Positions 53,433-63,233 of a DNA stretch of 64,000 nt are shown piece after piece. Made by a program: the position numbers and the translations under genes. The stretch comes from Pseudonocardia petroleophila. Lineage in GTDB: Bacteria; Actinomycetota; Actinomycetes; Mycobacteriales; Pseudonocardiaceae. Location: assembly GCF_014235185.1 (NCBI RefSeq), contig NZ_CP060131.1, positions 2,239,501-2,303,500 of the forward strand, written 5' to 3'. Under the pieces are notes generated by a model. The model saw only the letters and a list, made by a program, of their open reading frames with translations, was not told where the DNA came from and ran no database searches. Within the stretch, counting starts at the first letter, position 1. Each line of letters begins with the position of its first letter.

Positions 53433-54800
53433 TCAGGCGACGGGCCCGGCCGGAGCGACCTCGGTGGTGACGGCGGGAGAGGCCGTGGGGCTCGGCTCGA
53501 CCGGCGGCGCCTCCTCGACCAGCGGCTCGGGCTCGGTCGGCTGCGGGGCGGGCGGCGAGGGCTCGGGAGCCACCGGCGGGGCCGGTGCGGGCTGGGGTTC
53601 GGGGGCGGGGGGCGCGGGTGCTACCGGTGCGGGTGGAGCAGGATCGGCGGGGGGCGGGGGCGGGCAGGCCCGGGTGCGGTCCGCGGGGTCGGCGTCGCAC
53701 GTCGCGGCAGCCGGGCCGCCGTCGAGCACGTCCGCACCCGCGCCGCCGACCAGAGCGTCCGCACCGGGGCCCCCGAGGAGGGTGTCGGCACCGGCGTCGC
53801 CGCGGAGGGTGTCGCGCCCGGTGCCGCCGACCAGTACGTCGTCCCCGTCGCCACCGGCGATGTCGTCGTCACCGGCACCGCCGACGATGCAGTCACCACG
53901 CGCCGATCCGGTGATGCGGTCCGCACCCGCGGTACCCAGGACCAGGAAGGGTCCCGAGCCGAGACCACGACGTGCGGTGGCGTCCCAGACGGGATCGGCG
54001 GGGTCGAGCGCGATCACCTCGGTGATGTCCGTCGCGACGATCCCGGCGTCGGTGCACTCGGTGGGGAGCGGGACCGTCGCACCCGGCACAGCGGTCCTCA
54101 CGGTCGTGGCGGGGTCGTCGGCGTCGAGCGCGACGGCGGTCGGCGCGCCCTCCGGGGCGACCGCGACGGCGGCGACGGGGCCGGCCGCGAGCGCGGCCTC
54201 GAAAGCCGGGCTCTGAGGCGCGGCGGTCGTCATCGAGATGCGGCCGCCCGCCTGATCCGTGAAGCCGCCCTCGGCGTGAACGGTCATGACGTCCCGCTCA
54301 TCGAGACCCGCCGACGCGGCGGAGGCGTCGGCGGACAGCGTGATGGTCACCGGGATCGTCGGCGCTGCCCCCGGCTCCACCCGGCCGAGGTCGAGGATGC
54401 GGCCGTCGTACAGCGCGCAGTAGCTGACCGGGGCTGCGCTGCCGACCGACAGGGTCACGGGCACGCCAGGTGTCGGACTCCACCGGCCGCCCTGCTCGAC
54501 ACAGAACGCCGAGGCGCCGTCCGGGGTGATCGACAGGCCCAGCGAGGCAGGGGCGGTGCCCTGGTAGCCGACGGTGAGCTCGATGACCTGCGGGCGGCCC
54601 GGCTCCAGGCCGGTGTACGGCAGGTCTGGTGCCGGGCCGTCTCGACCGAGCACCACCGTCGCCGCACCGGCTTGCGACGGCGTGCTCGGCTCCGAGTCAC
54701 CCAGCGATGCCGTGGTGCCGGCGGTCAGACCGATCACCACCGCGGACGCGCCGACGACGACGGCAGCGGCCGAGATTGCGGCGATGGTGCGGTACTTCAC
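53433..54800 (-). CDS. Secreted RTX calcium-binding protein (module 2)
   Basis: The 455-residue protein has an N-terminal signal/anchor helix (TIAAISAAAVVVGASAVVIGL), followed by SLGDSEPSTPSQAGAATVVL, a worn version of the CalY-like start. A beta-rich domain of about 220 residues leads to a block of RTX nonapeptides (GDDDIAGGDGDDVLVGGTGR type, about 310-365), CDADPADRTRAC, and a Pro-rich tail. Order and length mirror the module 1 protein at 47009, so the two are paralogues. It follows the 220-residue TasA-like gene by 32 bases and ends at a strong terminator. Confidence 0.85.
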   Translation of the reverse strand: MKYRTIAAISAAAVVVGASAVVIGLTAGTTASLGDSEPSTPSQAGAATVVLGRDGPAPDLPYTGLEPGRPQVIELTVGYQGTAPASLGLSITPDGASAFCVEQGGRWSPTPGVPVTLSVGSAAPVSYCALYDGRILDLGRVEPGAAPTIPVTITLSADASAASAGLDERDVMTVHAEGGFTDQAGGRISMTTAAPQSPAFEAALAAGPVAAVAVAPEGAPTAVALDADDPATTVRTAVPGATVPLPTECTDAGIVATDITEVIALDPADPVWDATARRGLGSGPFLVLGTAGADRITGSARGDCIVGGAGDDDIAGGDGDDVLVGGTGRDTLRGDAGADTLLGGPGADALVGGAGADVLDGGPAAATCDADPADRTRACPPPPPADPAPPAPVAPAPPAPEPQPAPAPPVAPEPSPPAPQPTEPEPLVEEAPPVEPSPTASPAVTTEVAPAGPVA

Positions 54801-54832
54801 GTCGGGTCCCCCGTGGACGACAGTCTTCGAAC

Positions 54833-55495
54833 TCAGGTGGTCTGGTCGAGGCGGAACGACAGCTGGAACGTCGAGGAGTCGCCCTGGGCCAGGTTGTTCG
54901 CCGGCGTCGACGGGAAGTACACGTCGACCCGGACGCAGCGGGATGCCCCCGGAGCCAGCACGAGCGCCGGCCCCGCCCCACCGGGCTTGATGTCGCGGAA
55001 ACCGCGGTTGTCCGTCGGCGGGAACGACTCGGGCGGCACGACCCCCGGCTGACCGGTGCAGTCGGCACCGGGCATCAGGGAGAACGACAGCCGGAGTTGG
55101 TCGCCGAGCTCGCCGCCGCGGTTGCCGTTACCGCAGGAGGTGTCCCCGGCGGTCCGTTCCGGTGGGAGGCAGCGGTTCTCCAGTTCGGAGACCCCGCGGC
55201 TGGACCAACGGGCCCGGCCCGGCAGCGTCCCGTCGTTGGTGAGCCGCACGTAGGAGAAGTTCTGCGACGGCACATAGGTGCCGGCGGTCGGTGCTGCACC
55301 GGGGACCATGTTCGCGAACGTGACCGGCGCGAGGTCCGCCCCGGCCTGCGTGCCCAGGGTGAGGTCGAGAGTGCCGCCCTGCACGAGCACTGGGGCGGCA
55401 CTCTCGGTGTCGGTGAAGGCGGCGTAGGTGCCGCCCGCTCCGAGCAGGGCGACACCCGCGAGGGCGATTCCCGCCACGGCGAGCCTGGTGCGCAT
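54833..55495 (-). CDS. SipW-dependent-type TasA-like secreted protein, long form (module 2)
   Basis: The 220-residue protein starts with RLAVAGIALAGVALLGAGGT and then YAAFTDTESAAPVLVQGG, a SipW-type signal peptide and cleavage zone, followed by TLDLTLG. The mature domain has four cysteines (RCLPPE, TSCGNG, ADCTGQ, SRCVRV) and a polar loop rich in Gly, Asn and Arg. It differs from the two shorter CalY-like proteins next to it and may be a minor or anchoring subunit. Spacing of 64 bases to the next gene upstream suggests one operon. Confidence 0.84.
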   Translation of the reverse strand: MRTRLAVAGIALAGVALLGAGGTYAAFTDTESAAPVLVQGGTLDLTLGTQAGADLAPVTFANMVPGAAPTAGTYVPSQNFSYVRLTNDGTLPGRARWSSRGVSELENRCLPPERTAGDTSCGNGNRGGELGDQLRLSFSLMPGADCTGQPGVVPPESFPPTDNRGFRDIKPGGAGPALVLAPGASRCVRVDVYFPSTPANNLAQGDSSTFQLSFRLDQTT

Positions 55496-55559
55496 CGGTC
55501 CTCCCGGAACGACGAAGCGGAGGCGGCGGGCAGGTGCCCGCCGCCTCCGGCCGGTGGAA

Positions 55560-56126
55560 CTAGGACTGGACCAACGTGAAGGTGATCGTCATCGTCGCGG
55601 TGTCGGTCATGATCTCGTTGCCCGCGCTGTCGGGCACGCGGACCTCGAAGGTCACGTTGGTGGGGGCGTCGAGAGCAGGCAGGGAGAACAGGTCGAAGGG
55701 ACCGGTGTTGGTGCCACCCAGGGTGCCGACGAGGTTGCCGCCGTAGTACAGCTGAGCCTGTTCGAGCAGCTCGCTGCCGTCGTCGCAGGGGTTCTCGGCG
55801 TCGGTCTCGGGCTCGGCGCAGCCGTTCTCGGTGCCGGTGGCGGAGTAGCCGGCCTTGAGGAAGCCGTCGACGGTGCCGGTGTTGTCGACCTCGATGGTCA
55901 CCGTCTGCCGGGAACCGGGGGCCAGGTTCTCCCAGACCACCGGCGGCGCGGCGGTGGGGGAACCGACGGTCAGGTTCAGGGTGCCCGCGGTGAACGTCGC
56001 ATCGGGGGCGGTTTCGGTGTCGCTGAACGCCGCGTAGGTGCCGGCACCCAGGGCGATGGCGGCGGCCGCAACGGCGGCGACGCCGACGCCGGCGGCGAGC
56101 TTCTTGTTCTTCTGCAGGACGGACAC
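55560..56126 (-). CDS. SipW-dependent-type CalY/TasA-like protein (module 2, copy A)
   Basis: The 188-residue protein begins MSVLQKNKKLAAGVGVAAVA with IALGAGTYAAFSDTETAPDA, the textbook SipW-dependent signal and cleavage region. The mature part begins with TFTAGTLNLTVG and ends in TMTITFTLVQS. It shares the segment ENGCAEPETDAENPCDDGSE with copy B, including two cysteines probably paired. The two copies are about 60 percent alike by eye and arose by duplication. Related Bacillus proteins form calcium-dependent or amyloid fibres; such a role here is inferred. Confidence 0.88.
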   Translation of the reverse strand: MSVLQKNKKLAAGVGVAAVAAAAIALGAGTYAAFSDTETAPDATFTAGTLNLTVGSPTAAPPVVWENLAPGSRQTVTIEVDNTGTVDGFLKAGYSATGTENGCAEPETDAENPCDDGSELLEQAQLYYGGNLVGTLGGTNTGPFDLFSLPALDAPTNVTFEVRVPDSAGNEIMTDTATMTITFTLVQS

Positions 56127-56215
56127 GGGTTCTCCTCGGATCGCCTGTGGGTGGAGCGATCCGTGGATCGCAGTGGGAGCGCCGGTGCGGTGCAGACCAC
56201 CGCACCGGCGGCGGA

Positions 56216-56788
56216 TCAGGACGTGGGCTGCGTCAGCGTGAAGGTGATCGACAGGGTCGCCGTGTCGGTCATGACCTCGTTGGTCGCGGAGGCGGGCAGC
56301 CGGACGCCGAAGTTGATCGTCTTCGGGGCGTCGACCGCGGGGAGCGCGCCCAGCGGGATGGAGGTGTTCTGAGCCGCGGTCACCGGACCCGCGTCACTGC
56401 CTTGGTAGACGAAGATCAGCTGCTCGAGCAGCTCGCTGCCGTCGTCGCAGGGCCTCTCGGCGTCGGTCTCGGGCTCGGCGCAGCCGTTCTCGGTGCCCGA
56501 GACGGTGTACGAGGCAGTCAGGTTGCCGTCGACCGTGCCGGTGTTGTCGACCTCGATGCTGAAGTTCTGCAGGTCGCCGGGCTTGAGGTTGGAGATGACG
56601 ACCGGGGTGGCGGGGGTGGGCGCACCCACGGTGAGGTTGAGCGTGCCTGCAGCGAAGGTGGCATTGGGCGCCTGCTCGGTGTCGCTGAACGCGGCGTAGG
56701 TGCCCGCGCCGAGGGCGATGGCGGCGGCCGCGACGGCGGCGACGCCGATGCCGGCGGCCACCTTCTTGTTCTTCTGCAGGATCGACAC
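56216..56788 (-). CDS. SipW-dependent-type CalY/TasA-like protein (module 2, copy B)
   Basis: The 190-residue protein begins MSILQKNKKVAAGIGVAAVA with IALGAGTYAAFSDTEQAPNA, then TFAAGTLNLTVGAP, and ends TLSITFTLTQPTS. It is the first gene of the minus-strand operon of module 2 and is divergent from the SipW-type peptidase gene at 56980 across 191 bases that hold a perfect palindrome. The N-terminal 40 residues are nearly identical to copy A, which suggests that both are handled by the same peptidase. Confidence 0.88.
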   Translation of the reverse strand: MSILQKNKKVAAGIGVAAVAAAAIALGAGTYAAFSDTEQAPNATFAAGTLNLTVGAPTPATPVVISNLKPGDLQNFSIEVDNTGTVDGNLTASYTVSGTENGCAEPETDAERPCDDGSELLEQLIFVYQGSDAGPVTAAQNTSIPLGALPAVDAPKTINFGVRLPASATNEVMTDTATLSITFTLTQPTS

Positions 56789-56906
56789 GGGTGCTCCTCG
56801 GGGTCGCGATGTGCTGGGCGATCCGTCGGACCGCGTTGCCGGGAACGATGGCGGGAGCGGGGGTCTGCGCGCATACCTCAGGCTGGGTATTCGCGCAGGT
56901 CAGGAC

Positions 56907-56924
56907 GTACCTCATCTGAGGTAC
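56907..56924. promoter_or_regulatory. 7-2-7 palindrome resembling a NarL-type site in the divergent SipW/CalY promoter
   Basis: GTACCTCA (56907-56914) and TGAGGTAC (56917-56924) are exact reverse complements around TC. The inner heptamers TACCTCA/TGAGGTA with a 2-base spacer have the NarL-type 7-2-7 layout. A related half (ATACCTCA) lies at 56873-56880. The site abuts the -35 position of the rightward promoter and could control both directions. Confidence 0.6.
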
Positions 56925-56945
56925 GACAGTCCCCGGCAGGAGTCG

Positions 56946-56951
56946 CATACT
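56946..56951 (+). promoter_or_regulatory. -10 element of the module 2 peptidase promoter
   Basis: CATACT lies 28 bases before the ATG, with a weak -35 (CGACAG, 56924-56929) 16 bases upstream that touches the palindrome at 56907-56924. Confidence 0.4.
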
Positions 56952-56979
56952 GCGGGCTTCGTGTGTCCGAGGGGGGACG

Positions 56980-57570
56980 ATGGCTGCGGAACCGGTGACC
57001 GAGCGCATTCCGATCGTGGGGGCCGAGGAGCCCGAGCCGCACCCGCTGCGCCGGGTGCTGGGCTGGGCGGCCGGGACGGCGCTGGTGCTCGTCGTGGGGC
57101 TCGCGCTCGCCGTCGCCGTGGTGCCCGCGATCGGCGGGGCCACCCCGCTGACGGTGCTGTCGGGGAGCATGGAACCGGCGCTGCCGGTGGGGTCCACGGT
57201 GATCGTCCGGCCCCGGCCGGCCACCGGGATCGCCGTGGGGGACGTCATCACGTTCATCGACCGCGACGAGGGCAGTGCCGAGACGCGGGTGGTCACGCAC
57301 CGCGTGGTGCGGGTCGAGCCGGGACCGGTGTTCGTGACGCGCGGCGACGCGAACGACGCCGACGACCCGGGGGTGGTCGAGGCCGCCGACGTCCGCGGTG
57401 TGCAGTGGTACCACGTGCCGTACGTGGGTCTGCTCCGAGAACGACTTCTCACTCCGCCCGGCGCGTACTTCGCCGCCGGGATCGCGCTGCTGTGCGTGGC
57501 GGCGTACCTGCTGGTCCCCCGCTCGCGGACGGCCGGCACGGCCGATCGGCGCAGGCGCAGCGACCGTTGA
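56980..57570 (+). CDS. SipW-type signal peptidase I (module 2)
   Basis: The 196-residue protein has a cytoplasmic head (AAEPVTERIPIVGAEEPEPH), a membrane helix (TALVLVVGLALAVAVVPAIG) and the catalytic-serine motif VLSGSMEPALPVGS. GDVITFID, VVTHRVVRVEPG (candidate catalytic His) and TRGDANDADDPG follow, and it ends with a second membrane helix and a basic tail. It parallels the module 1 peptidase closely. ATG 56980 has a GAGGGGGG ribosome-binding stretch. The histidine kinase gene follows on the same strand after 137 bases. Confidence 0.92.
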   Translation: MAAEPVTERIPIVGAEEPEPHPLRRVLGWAAGTALVLVVGLALAVAVVPAIGGATPLTVLSGSMEPALPVGSTVIVRPRPATGIAVGDVITFIDRDEGSAETRVVTHRVVRVEPGPVFVTRGDANDADDPGVVEAADVRGVQWYHVPYVGLLRERLLTPPGAYFAAGIALLCVAAYLLVPRSRTAGTADRRRRSDR

Positions 57571-57707
57571 GGCGTGGCCGCGAAACGAACACGCAGCATG
57601 GACGGTCGTAACGCCGCGGCCGGATCGCCGAAGATCCGGATGGAGCTCCCCAGCACCCGACCGGCCCTCGCGGCCGGCCGTCCCCGCACGTCCGAGGGGT
57701 TTCGTAC

Positions 57708-59120
57708 GTGAGCAGCACTCCCGCCGGGCACGGTCGCCCGGTCGCACGCCTGCAGCAGCCCTGCACCGCCGCGGTGGAGGTCGTCCTGCAGGTGGTCCTG
57801 ATCGGCCTGGCGGTGGCCGTCGTCGGCCACCTCCAGGGGCGTGAGATGCCGGAGCGGGCACTCGGCACGCTCACGTTCGCCGCGGGGGTCGCCGCCACCA
57901 TCCTGATGGTGGTGGCCGCCTGGCTCAGCGCGAGTCGGCGGGCCCGCCGCGTCGCCGCCGCCGTCGGCGTCTACACGGCGGTCGCCCTGCTGCTGAACGC
58001 CGTCCGCGCCGACGGCGGGGTGTGGGCGCTCGTCGGCAGCGTCGCGGTGCTCGCCGTCGCCGGACTGCTCGCGCTCGCGTCCCGGCCGTCGTGGCGCATG
58101 GGCCGCGGTCGCGGCGTCGCGGTGGCGGTCACGGGCGGGACGGTGCCGATGGCGGTGGTGGCACTGCTCGCGCCCGACCACACGCCGCCGCCCGACCTGG
58201 TGCGATGGGTCGATCTCGTCGCGTGGGCCGTGGTCGGCGCCGCCGGGCTGCTGCTCGTCGGCAGGGGCGTGGTGATCGAGCACCCGCTGCTGCGGCGCAC
58301 CGGTCTCGCCTTTGCCGCACTCGGGTCCGCGCACGCGGTGGGCACGCTCACCGGGCGGCCCCTGCTCGCCGGAGCGCTGGAGCTGGGCGCGGTCGCCATG
58401 CTGCTCGTGGCGGCGGGGACGCTGATGGTGGCCGCGATCGGGGCGATCGGGCGCCAGCAGGAGCTCTCCCGCAGCAGGCTCGCCGAGGTGGAGGCCGTCA
58501 TGGCGTCGGTCGCCGAGCGCGACCACGAGCTGCGCAACGTCGTCGCCGGGCTGAGCGGAGCGGCCAGCGTCCTGCGCGACGACGAGGTGGGCCGATCCGA
58601 CGACGGGCGGCGCCTGCTGCTCGCGGCGGCCGCCGAGCTCGCCCGCCTCCAGCAGATGCTCGACGGCCCGGTGCCGACGCACGGACCGGCGCACGTCGCC
58701 ACCGTCCTCGAGGACCTGGCGGTGGTGCACCGGGCGACGGGTCTGGACGTGGACGTCGACGTCGTCGGGGCCCCCGAGGCGGCGGTCGACCCAGCCGTCC
58801 TCGCCCAGGTGATCACGAACCTGCTGGTCAACTGCCGACGGCACGCACCGGGAGCGTCGGTGGCGCTGCGCGCCCGCGTGCGCTCCGGTCAGGTGCGGAT
58901 CGAGGTGGCCGACGACGGTCCCGGGCTGTGCGCACCCCCCGACGTCGTGCTCCGGCGCGGCGTGCGGGGCCCGACGTCGTCGGGTGACGGACTCGGGCTG
59001 GCGATCACCGCCGACCTCGTCGAGCGGCACCGCGGCACCTTCTCGCTCGTCTCCGGGGCCGGGTGCACCGCGGTGCTGGAGCTGCCGGCCGTCGGGTGCC
59101 GGGCCCCGGTCCCGGCGTGA
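57708..59120 (+). CDS. Membrane sensor histidine kinase
   Basis: The 470-residue protein has about seven membrane helices in the first 240 residues and a dimerisation helix with the likely phosphoacceptor in SVAERDHELRNVVAGL (His273). An HATPase domain with VITNLLVNCRRHAPGASVAL, VADDGPGLC and SGDGLGLAI completes it. The H-box departs from the usual HE(I/L)RTPL, fitting an atypical actinobacterial subgroup. GTG 57708 starts just before a Gln/Leu-rich head. Its stop overlaps the response-regulator start by 4 bases. The neighbouring SipW/CalY module is the most likely target, but the signal is unknown. Confidence 0.9.
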   Translation: MSSTPAGHGRPVARLQQPCTAAVEVVLQVVLIGLAVAVVGHLQGREMPERALGTLTFAAGVAATILMVVAAWLSASRRARRVAAAVGVYTAVALLLNAVRADGGVWALVGSVAVLAVAGLLALASRPSWRMGRGRGVAVAVTGGTVPMAVVALLAPDHTPPPDLVRWVDLVAWAVVGAAGLLLVGRGVVIEHPLLRRTGLAFAALGSAHAVGTLTGRPLLAGALELGAVAMLLVAAGTLMVAAIGAIGRQQELSRSRLAEVEAVMASVAERDHELRNVVAGLSGAASVLRDDEVGRSDDGRRLLLAAAAELARLQQMLDGPVPTHGPAHVATVLEDLAVVHRATGLDVDVDVVGAPEAAVDPAVLAQVITNLLVNCRRHAPGASVALRARVRSGQVRIEVADDGPGLCAPPDVVLRRGVRGPTSSGDGLGLAITADLVERHRGTFSLVSGAGCTAVLELPAVGCRAPVPA

Positions 59121-59758
59121 CGGGTGGACCGGTCGTCATCGTCGACGACCACGCACTCGTCGCGGGCGCCCTCGCCATGGCGCTGCGCTCGGGCGGCCTC
59201 GACGCCACCGCCGTGCTGCCCGCCGACTTCCTGCCCCGCGTCGACCTCCCCGCCCCCACCGGCGCGCTGGTGCTGCTCGACCTCGACCTCGGCGACGGCC
59301 TGGACGGCGTCGACCTCGTGCCGCGCCTGCGGCGGTCGGGCTGGCGGGTGGTGCTCGTGACCGGCTCGACCGACGACACCCGCATCGCCGTCGGCGTGGC
59401 CGCGGGCGCCCTCGGCCGGGTGCGCAAGTCCGCGGCCTTCGACGAGCTCGTCGCCGCCGCGACGCGGGCCGCGCAGGGGCGCCCGCTGATCTCCGCGGAC
59501 GAGCGCGCCCGGCTCGAGGACCTCGCCTCAGCGGGGACGGAGGCCCGCCGCCTCGACCGCGACCGCTGGGACCGGCTGACGCCGCGCGAGCTCCAGATCG
59601 TCGACCGCATCGCGGCGGGCAGGCGCCCGGCCGCGATCGCCGAGGAGTTCGTCGTCTCGGTGGCGACCGTCCGGACCCAGATCCGGTCGATCCTGGCGAA
59701 GCTGGAGGTCTCCTCGCAGCTCGAGGTGGCCGCGCTCGCCCGGGCCCGCGAGGGATAA
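59117..59758 (+). CDS. NarL/LuxR-family response regulator
   Basis: The 213-residue protein has a receiver domain (about 1-120) with acidic pair VVIVDDHALVAGAL, a phosphoacceptor region in LVLLDLDLGDGLDG and the conserved lysine in GRVRKSAAFDELV. A C-terminal LuxR helix-turn-helix follows (LTPRELQIVDRIAAG, VVSVATVRTQIRSILAKLEV). Its GTG overlaps the kinase stop, so kinase and regulator form a classic pair. A NarL-like 7-2-7 palindrome 2.2 kb upstream is a candidate binding site. The ABC-F leader begins 41 bases after its stop. Confidence 0.93.
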   Translation: MTGGPVVIVDDHALVAGALAMALRSGGLDATAVLPADFLPRVDLPAPTGALVLLDLDLGDGLDGVDLVPRLRRSGWRVVLVTGSTDDTRIAVGVAAGALGRVRKSAAFDELVAAATRAAQGRPLISADERARLEDLASAGTEARRLDRDRWDRLTPRELQIVDRIAAGRRPAAIAEEFVVSVATVRTQIRSILAKLEVSSQLEVAALARAREG

Positions 59759-59786
59759 ACCGGACGACGGGGACGCCCCACCCCCG

Positions 59787-59792
59787 TACCCT
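59787..59792 (+). promoter_or_regulatory. -10 element of the ABC-F leader transcript
   Basis: TACCCT lies 7 bases before the leader start codon at 59800, so transcription would begin at or next to that codon. A short A/T stretch (59755-59759) upstream faintly recalls WhiB7-type promoters, which is weak evidence. Confidence 0.55.
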
Positions 59793-59799
59793 CCACCCC

Positions 59800-59826
59800 G
59801 TGATGCAGCAGCTGCTCTTCCACTGA
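59800..59826 (+). CDS. Leader peptide of the ABC-F gene
   Basis: The 8-codon ORF encodes MMQQLLFH and starts at GTG 59800 (or ATG 59803, giving MQQLLFH). It is preceded by a leaderless-type -10 box and followed at once by a strong hairpin (59829-59880), with the ABC-F gene 81 bases after its stop. This is the layout of ribosome-stalling leaders that control antibiotic-resistance ABC-F genes: a drug-stalled ribosome on the leader would change the folding of the downstream RNA. The inference rests on position and structure only. Confidence 0.6.
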   Translation: MMQQLLFH

Positions 59827-59828
59827 GC

Positions 59829-59880
59829 GACGACGACCGACCTCCCCAGGCGCCGCACGCCGCGGCGCCCGTCCGTCGTC
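59829..59880 (+). promoter_or_regulatory. Attenuator-like hairpin in the ABC-F leader
   Basis: GACGACG (59829-59835) pairs with CGTCGTC (59874-59880). Inside it GGCGCCGC (59849-59856) pairs with GCGGCGCC (59862-59869) around ACGCC. The stem starts 2 bases after the leader stop codon and ends 12 bases before GGAG of the ABC-F gene, so it can act by termination or by hindering translation. Confidence 0.6.
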
Positions 59881-59907
59881 CCCTGCACACCTGGAGTGGG
59901 TACAGCC

Positions 59908-61427
<1,520 letters not shown>

Positions 61428-61431
<4 letters not shown>

Positions 61432-62669
61432 TCGCCCTCGAGCGCGTCGCGGACGGCCACGAGCTTGGCCGCCGCCTCGCGCACCTCGGTGTCGGGATCG
61501 GAGTCGGCGACGATCCCGCACCCGGCGAACAGGCGGGCGGTGGGGCCGTCGAGCTGGGCGCAGCGCAGGGCGATGCCGAGCTCGCCGTCGCCGCGGGAGT
61601 CGATCCAGCCGACGGGCCCGGCGTAGCGGCCGCGGTCCATCGCCTCCAGCTCGGTGATCAGCTCGACGGCGATCTTGCGCGGGGTGCCGCCGACCGCCGC
61701 GGTGGGGTGCACGGCCTCGGCGAGGCGCAGCAGCGACGCGGGGCCGACCGGGTCGAGGCGGCCGCGGACGTCGCTCGCGAGGTGCGAGACGTTGTGCAGC
61801 GTCAGCACGTCGGGGACCGCGGGGGCGTCGAGCGAGGCGCACAGCGGGGCCAGCGCGGAGGTCAGCGAGTCGACGGCGAGCGCGTGCTCGTGGCGGTCCT
61901 TCGCCGAGTTCATCAGCCGGTCGCCCAGCGACCCGGTGCCCGGGGACGTCGCCCACATCGTGCCGGCCAGCACGCGGGACTCCACGACGTCACCGGTGCG
62001 CCGGACCAGCAGCTCCGGGGTGGCCCCGACGAGCCCCTCCACCGCGAACGACCAGCACGTCGGGTAGCGGCGCGCGAGCCCGCCGAGCAGGTGCCGCGGG
62101 TCGAGCGGGGCGTCGTCGACGGCGATGAGGTCGTGGGCCAGCGCGGCCTTGTCGAGCTCGCCCGCCCGCATCCGGCGCACGGCCTCGGCCACGGCGGCGC
62201 GGTAGCGGGCGACGGGCAGCCGCCCGTCGGAGTAGCGCAGGGTGCCGCTGGGCCGGACCGGGTCGATCGTGTGCAGGAGCGACGGCCCGTCGCCGTGGGA
62301 GAACTCGGTGATCCAGGCCCGGCCGTCGCGGCGGCCCACGACCACCCGCGGCACGACGACGACCGAGCCGGGCGAGTCGTCGCTGAAGGTGAAGCTGGTG
62401 AACGCGACGGGCCCGGTGCCGGGCTCGCCGACGTCGTCGTGGACCCGCACGCCGTCGACGAACGCCTGCCACCACTCGTCGGCGTCGGCGAAGCGGTCGG
62501 GGCCCGACCCGGTCCAGCGGGCCACCTCGCCCCAGCCGACGAGACCGTCGTCGCCGCGCACCCAGGACTTGGGGGTGCGGGCGTCGGGGAGCAGCTCCAG
62601 CAGGCCGCCGACATCGTCGACGGGCCTGGTTCGCACGCGCACACCGGTCGGTAGCGGAGCGATCGTCAC
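61428..62669 (-). CDS. menF: Isochorismate synthase
   Basis: The enzyme converts chorismate to isochorismate, the first step of menaquinone synthesis (or of a catecholate siderophore, as EntC). The 413-residue chorismate-binding protein has [59 protein letters not shown] and [20 protein letters not shown], the metal and substrate sites. No siderophore genes are nearby and menD is in the window, so the MenF role is favoured. GTG 62669 lies 6 bases after a -10 box. Its TAG shares the palindrome CTAG with the stop of the ABC-F gene. Confidence 0.92.
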
Positions 62670-62675
62670 GTTTCG

Positions 62676-62681
62676 AGCGTA
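62676..62681 (-). promoter_or_regulatory. -10 element of leaderless isochorismate synthase promoter
   Basis: On the minus strand TACGCT is followed by 6 bases and the GTG at 62669. The same hexamer and spacing precede menD. Confidence 0.5.
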
Positions 62682-62751
62682 GGAGGCCCGCGGCCCCGAC
62701 GCTCGTCCGCCCCGGGGAGTCGCTGGCCACAGTGACCGCGGCGACGCCGTC

Positions 62752-62757
62752 TAGACT
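62752..62757 (+). promoter_or_regulatory. -10 element of leaderless promoter
   Basis: TAGACT lies 8 bases before the GTG at 62766. Confidence 0.45.
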
Positions 62758-62765
62758 CCCTCGCC

Positions 62766-63233
62766 GTGGCGGAACCGCGGGCACTCGACGAGATGGCGGC
62801 CACCGTCGCGCCCACCGCGCGGTTCGTGCGCAGGCGCCTCCCGGAGCTGGTCCTCGGCCTCGCGGTGCTGGTCACGGTGCTGGCCGGGCTCGCCCTGATC
62901 GGCTCGGCCGTCGACGACGCCGCCATCGCCCGGAACCGCGCCACCGCGCAGGCCGAGGTGCTGGAGGGGTCCACGTTCTTCCGCACGCTCGTGCGGTTCA
63001 CCCTGCCGAACGGACAGGCGGTCGTCCCGGAGAACGGCGTCTTCCACCCCCGCGGGCTGTCGGCGGGCCGGCAGGTGGCCGTCGAGTACGACGCCACCGA
63101 GCCCGAACTGGTCCGGGTCGCCGGTCGAAGCACCGTCGACGGCGTCCTCCCGACGGTGCTGGGCGTCGCCGCGACGTGGGTGCTGCTCGGCCCGCTGGCG
63201 CTGTGGCTGCGCCGTCGCCGCGAGCGGGCCTGA
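62766..63233 (+). CDS. DUF3592-type membrane protein
   Basis: The 155-residue protein has two membrane helices (about 28-48 and 125-147) around an external beta-rich domain of about 75 residues with EVLEGSTFFRTLVRFTLPNG and GRQVAVEYDATEPELVRVAG, the usual DUF3592 pattern. Function unknown. The GTG start is set by a leaderless -10 box, and it is divergent from isochorismate synthase. Its stop (63231-63233) directly abuts that of the convergent transporter gene. Confidence 0.82.
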   Translation: MAEPRALDEMAATVAPTARFVRRRLPELVLGLAVLVTVLAGLALIGSAVDDAAIARNRATAQAEVLEGSTFFRTLVRFTLPNGQAVVPENGVFHPRGLSAGRQVAVEYDATEPELVRVAGRSTVDGVLPTVLGVAATWVLLGPLALWLRRRRERA

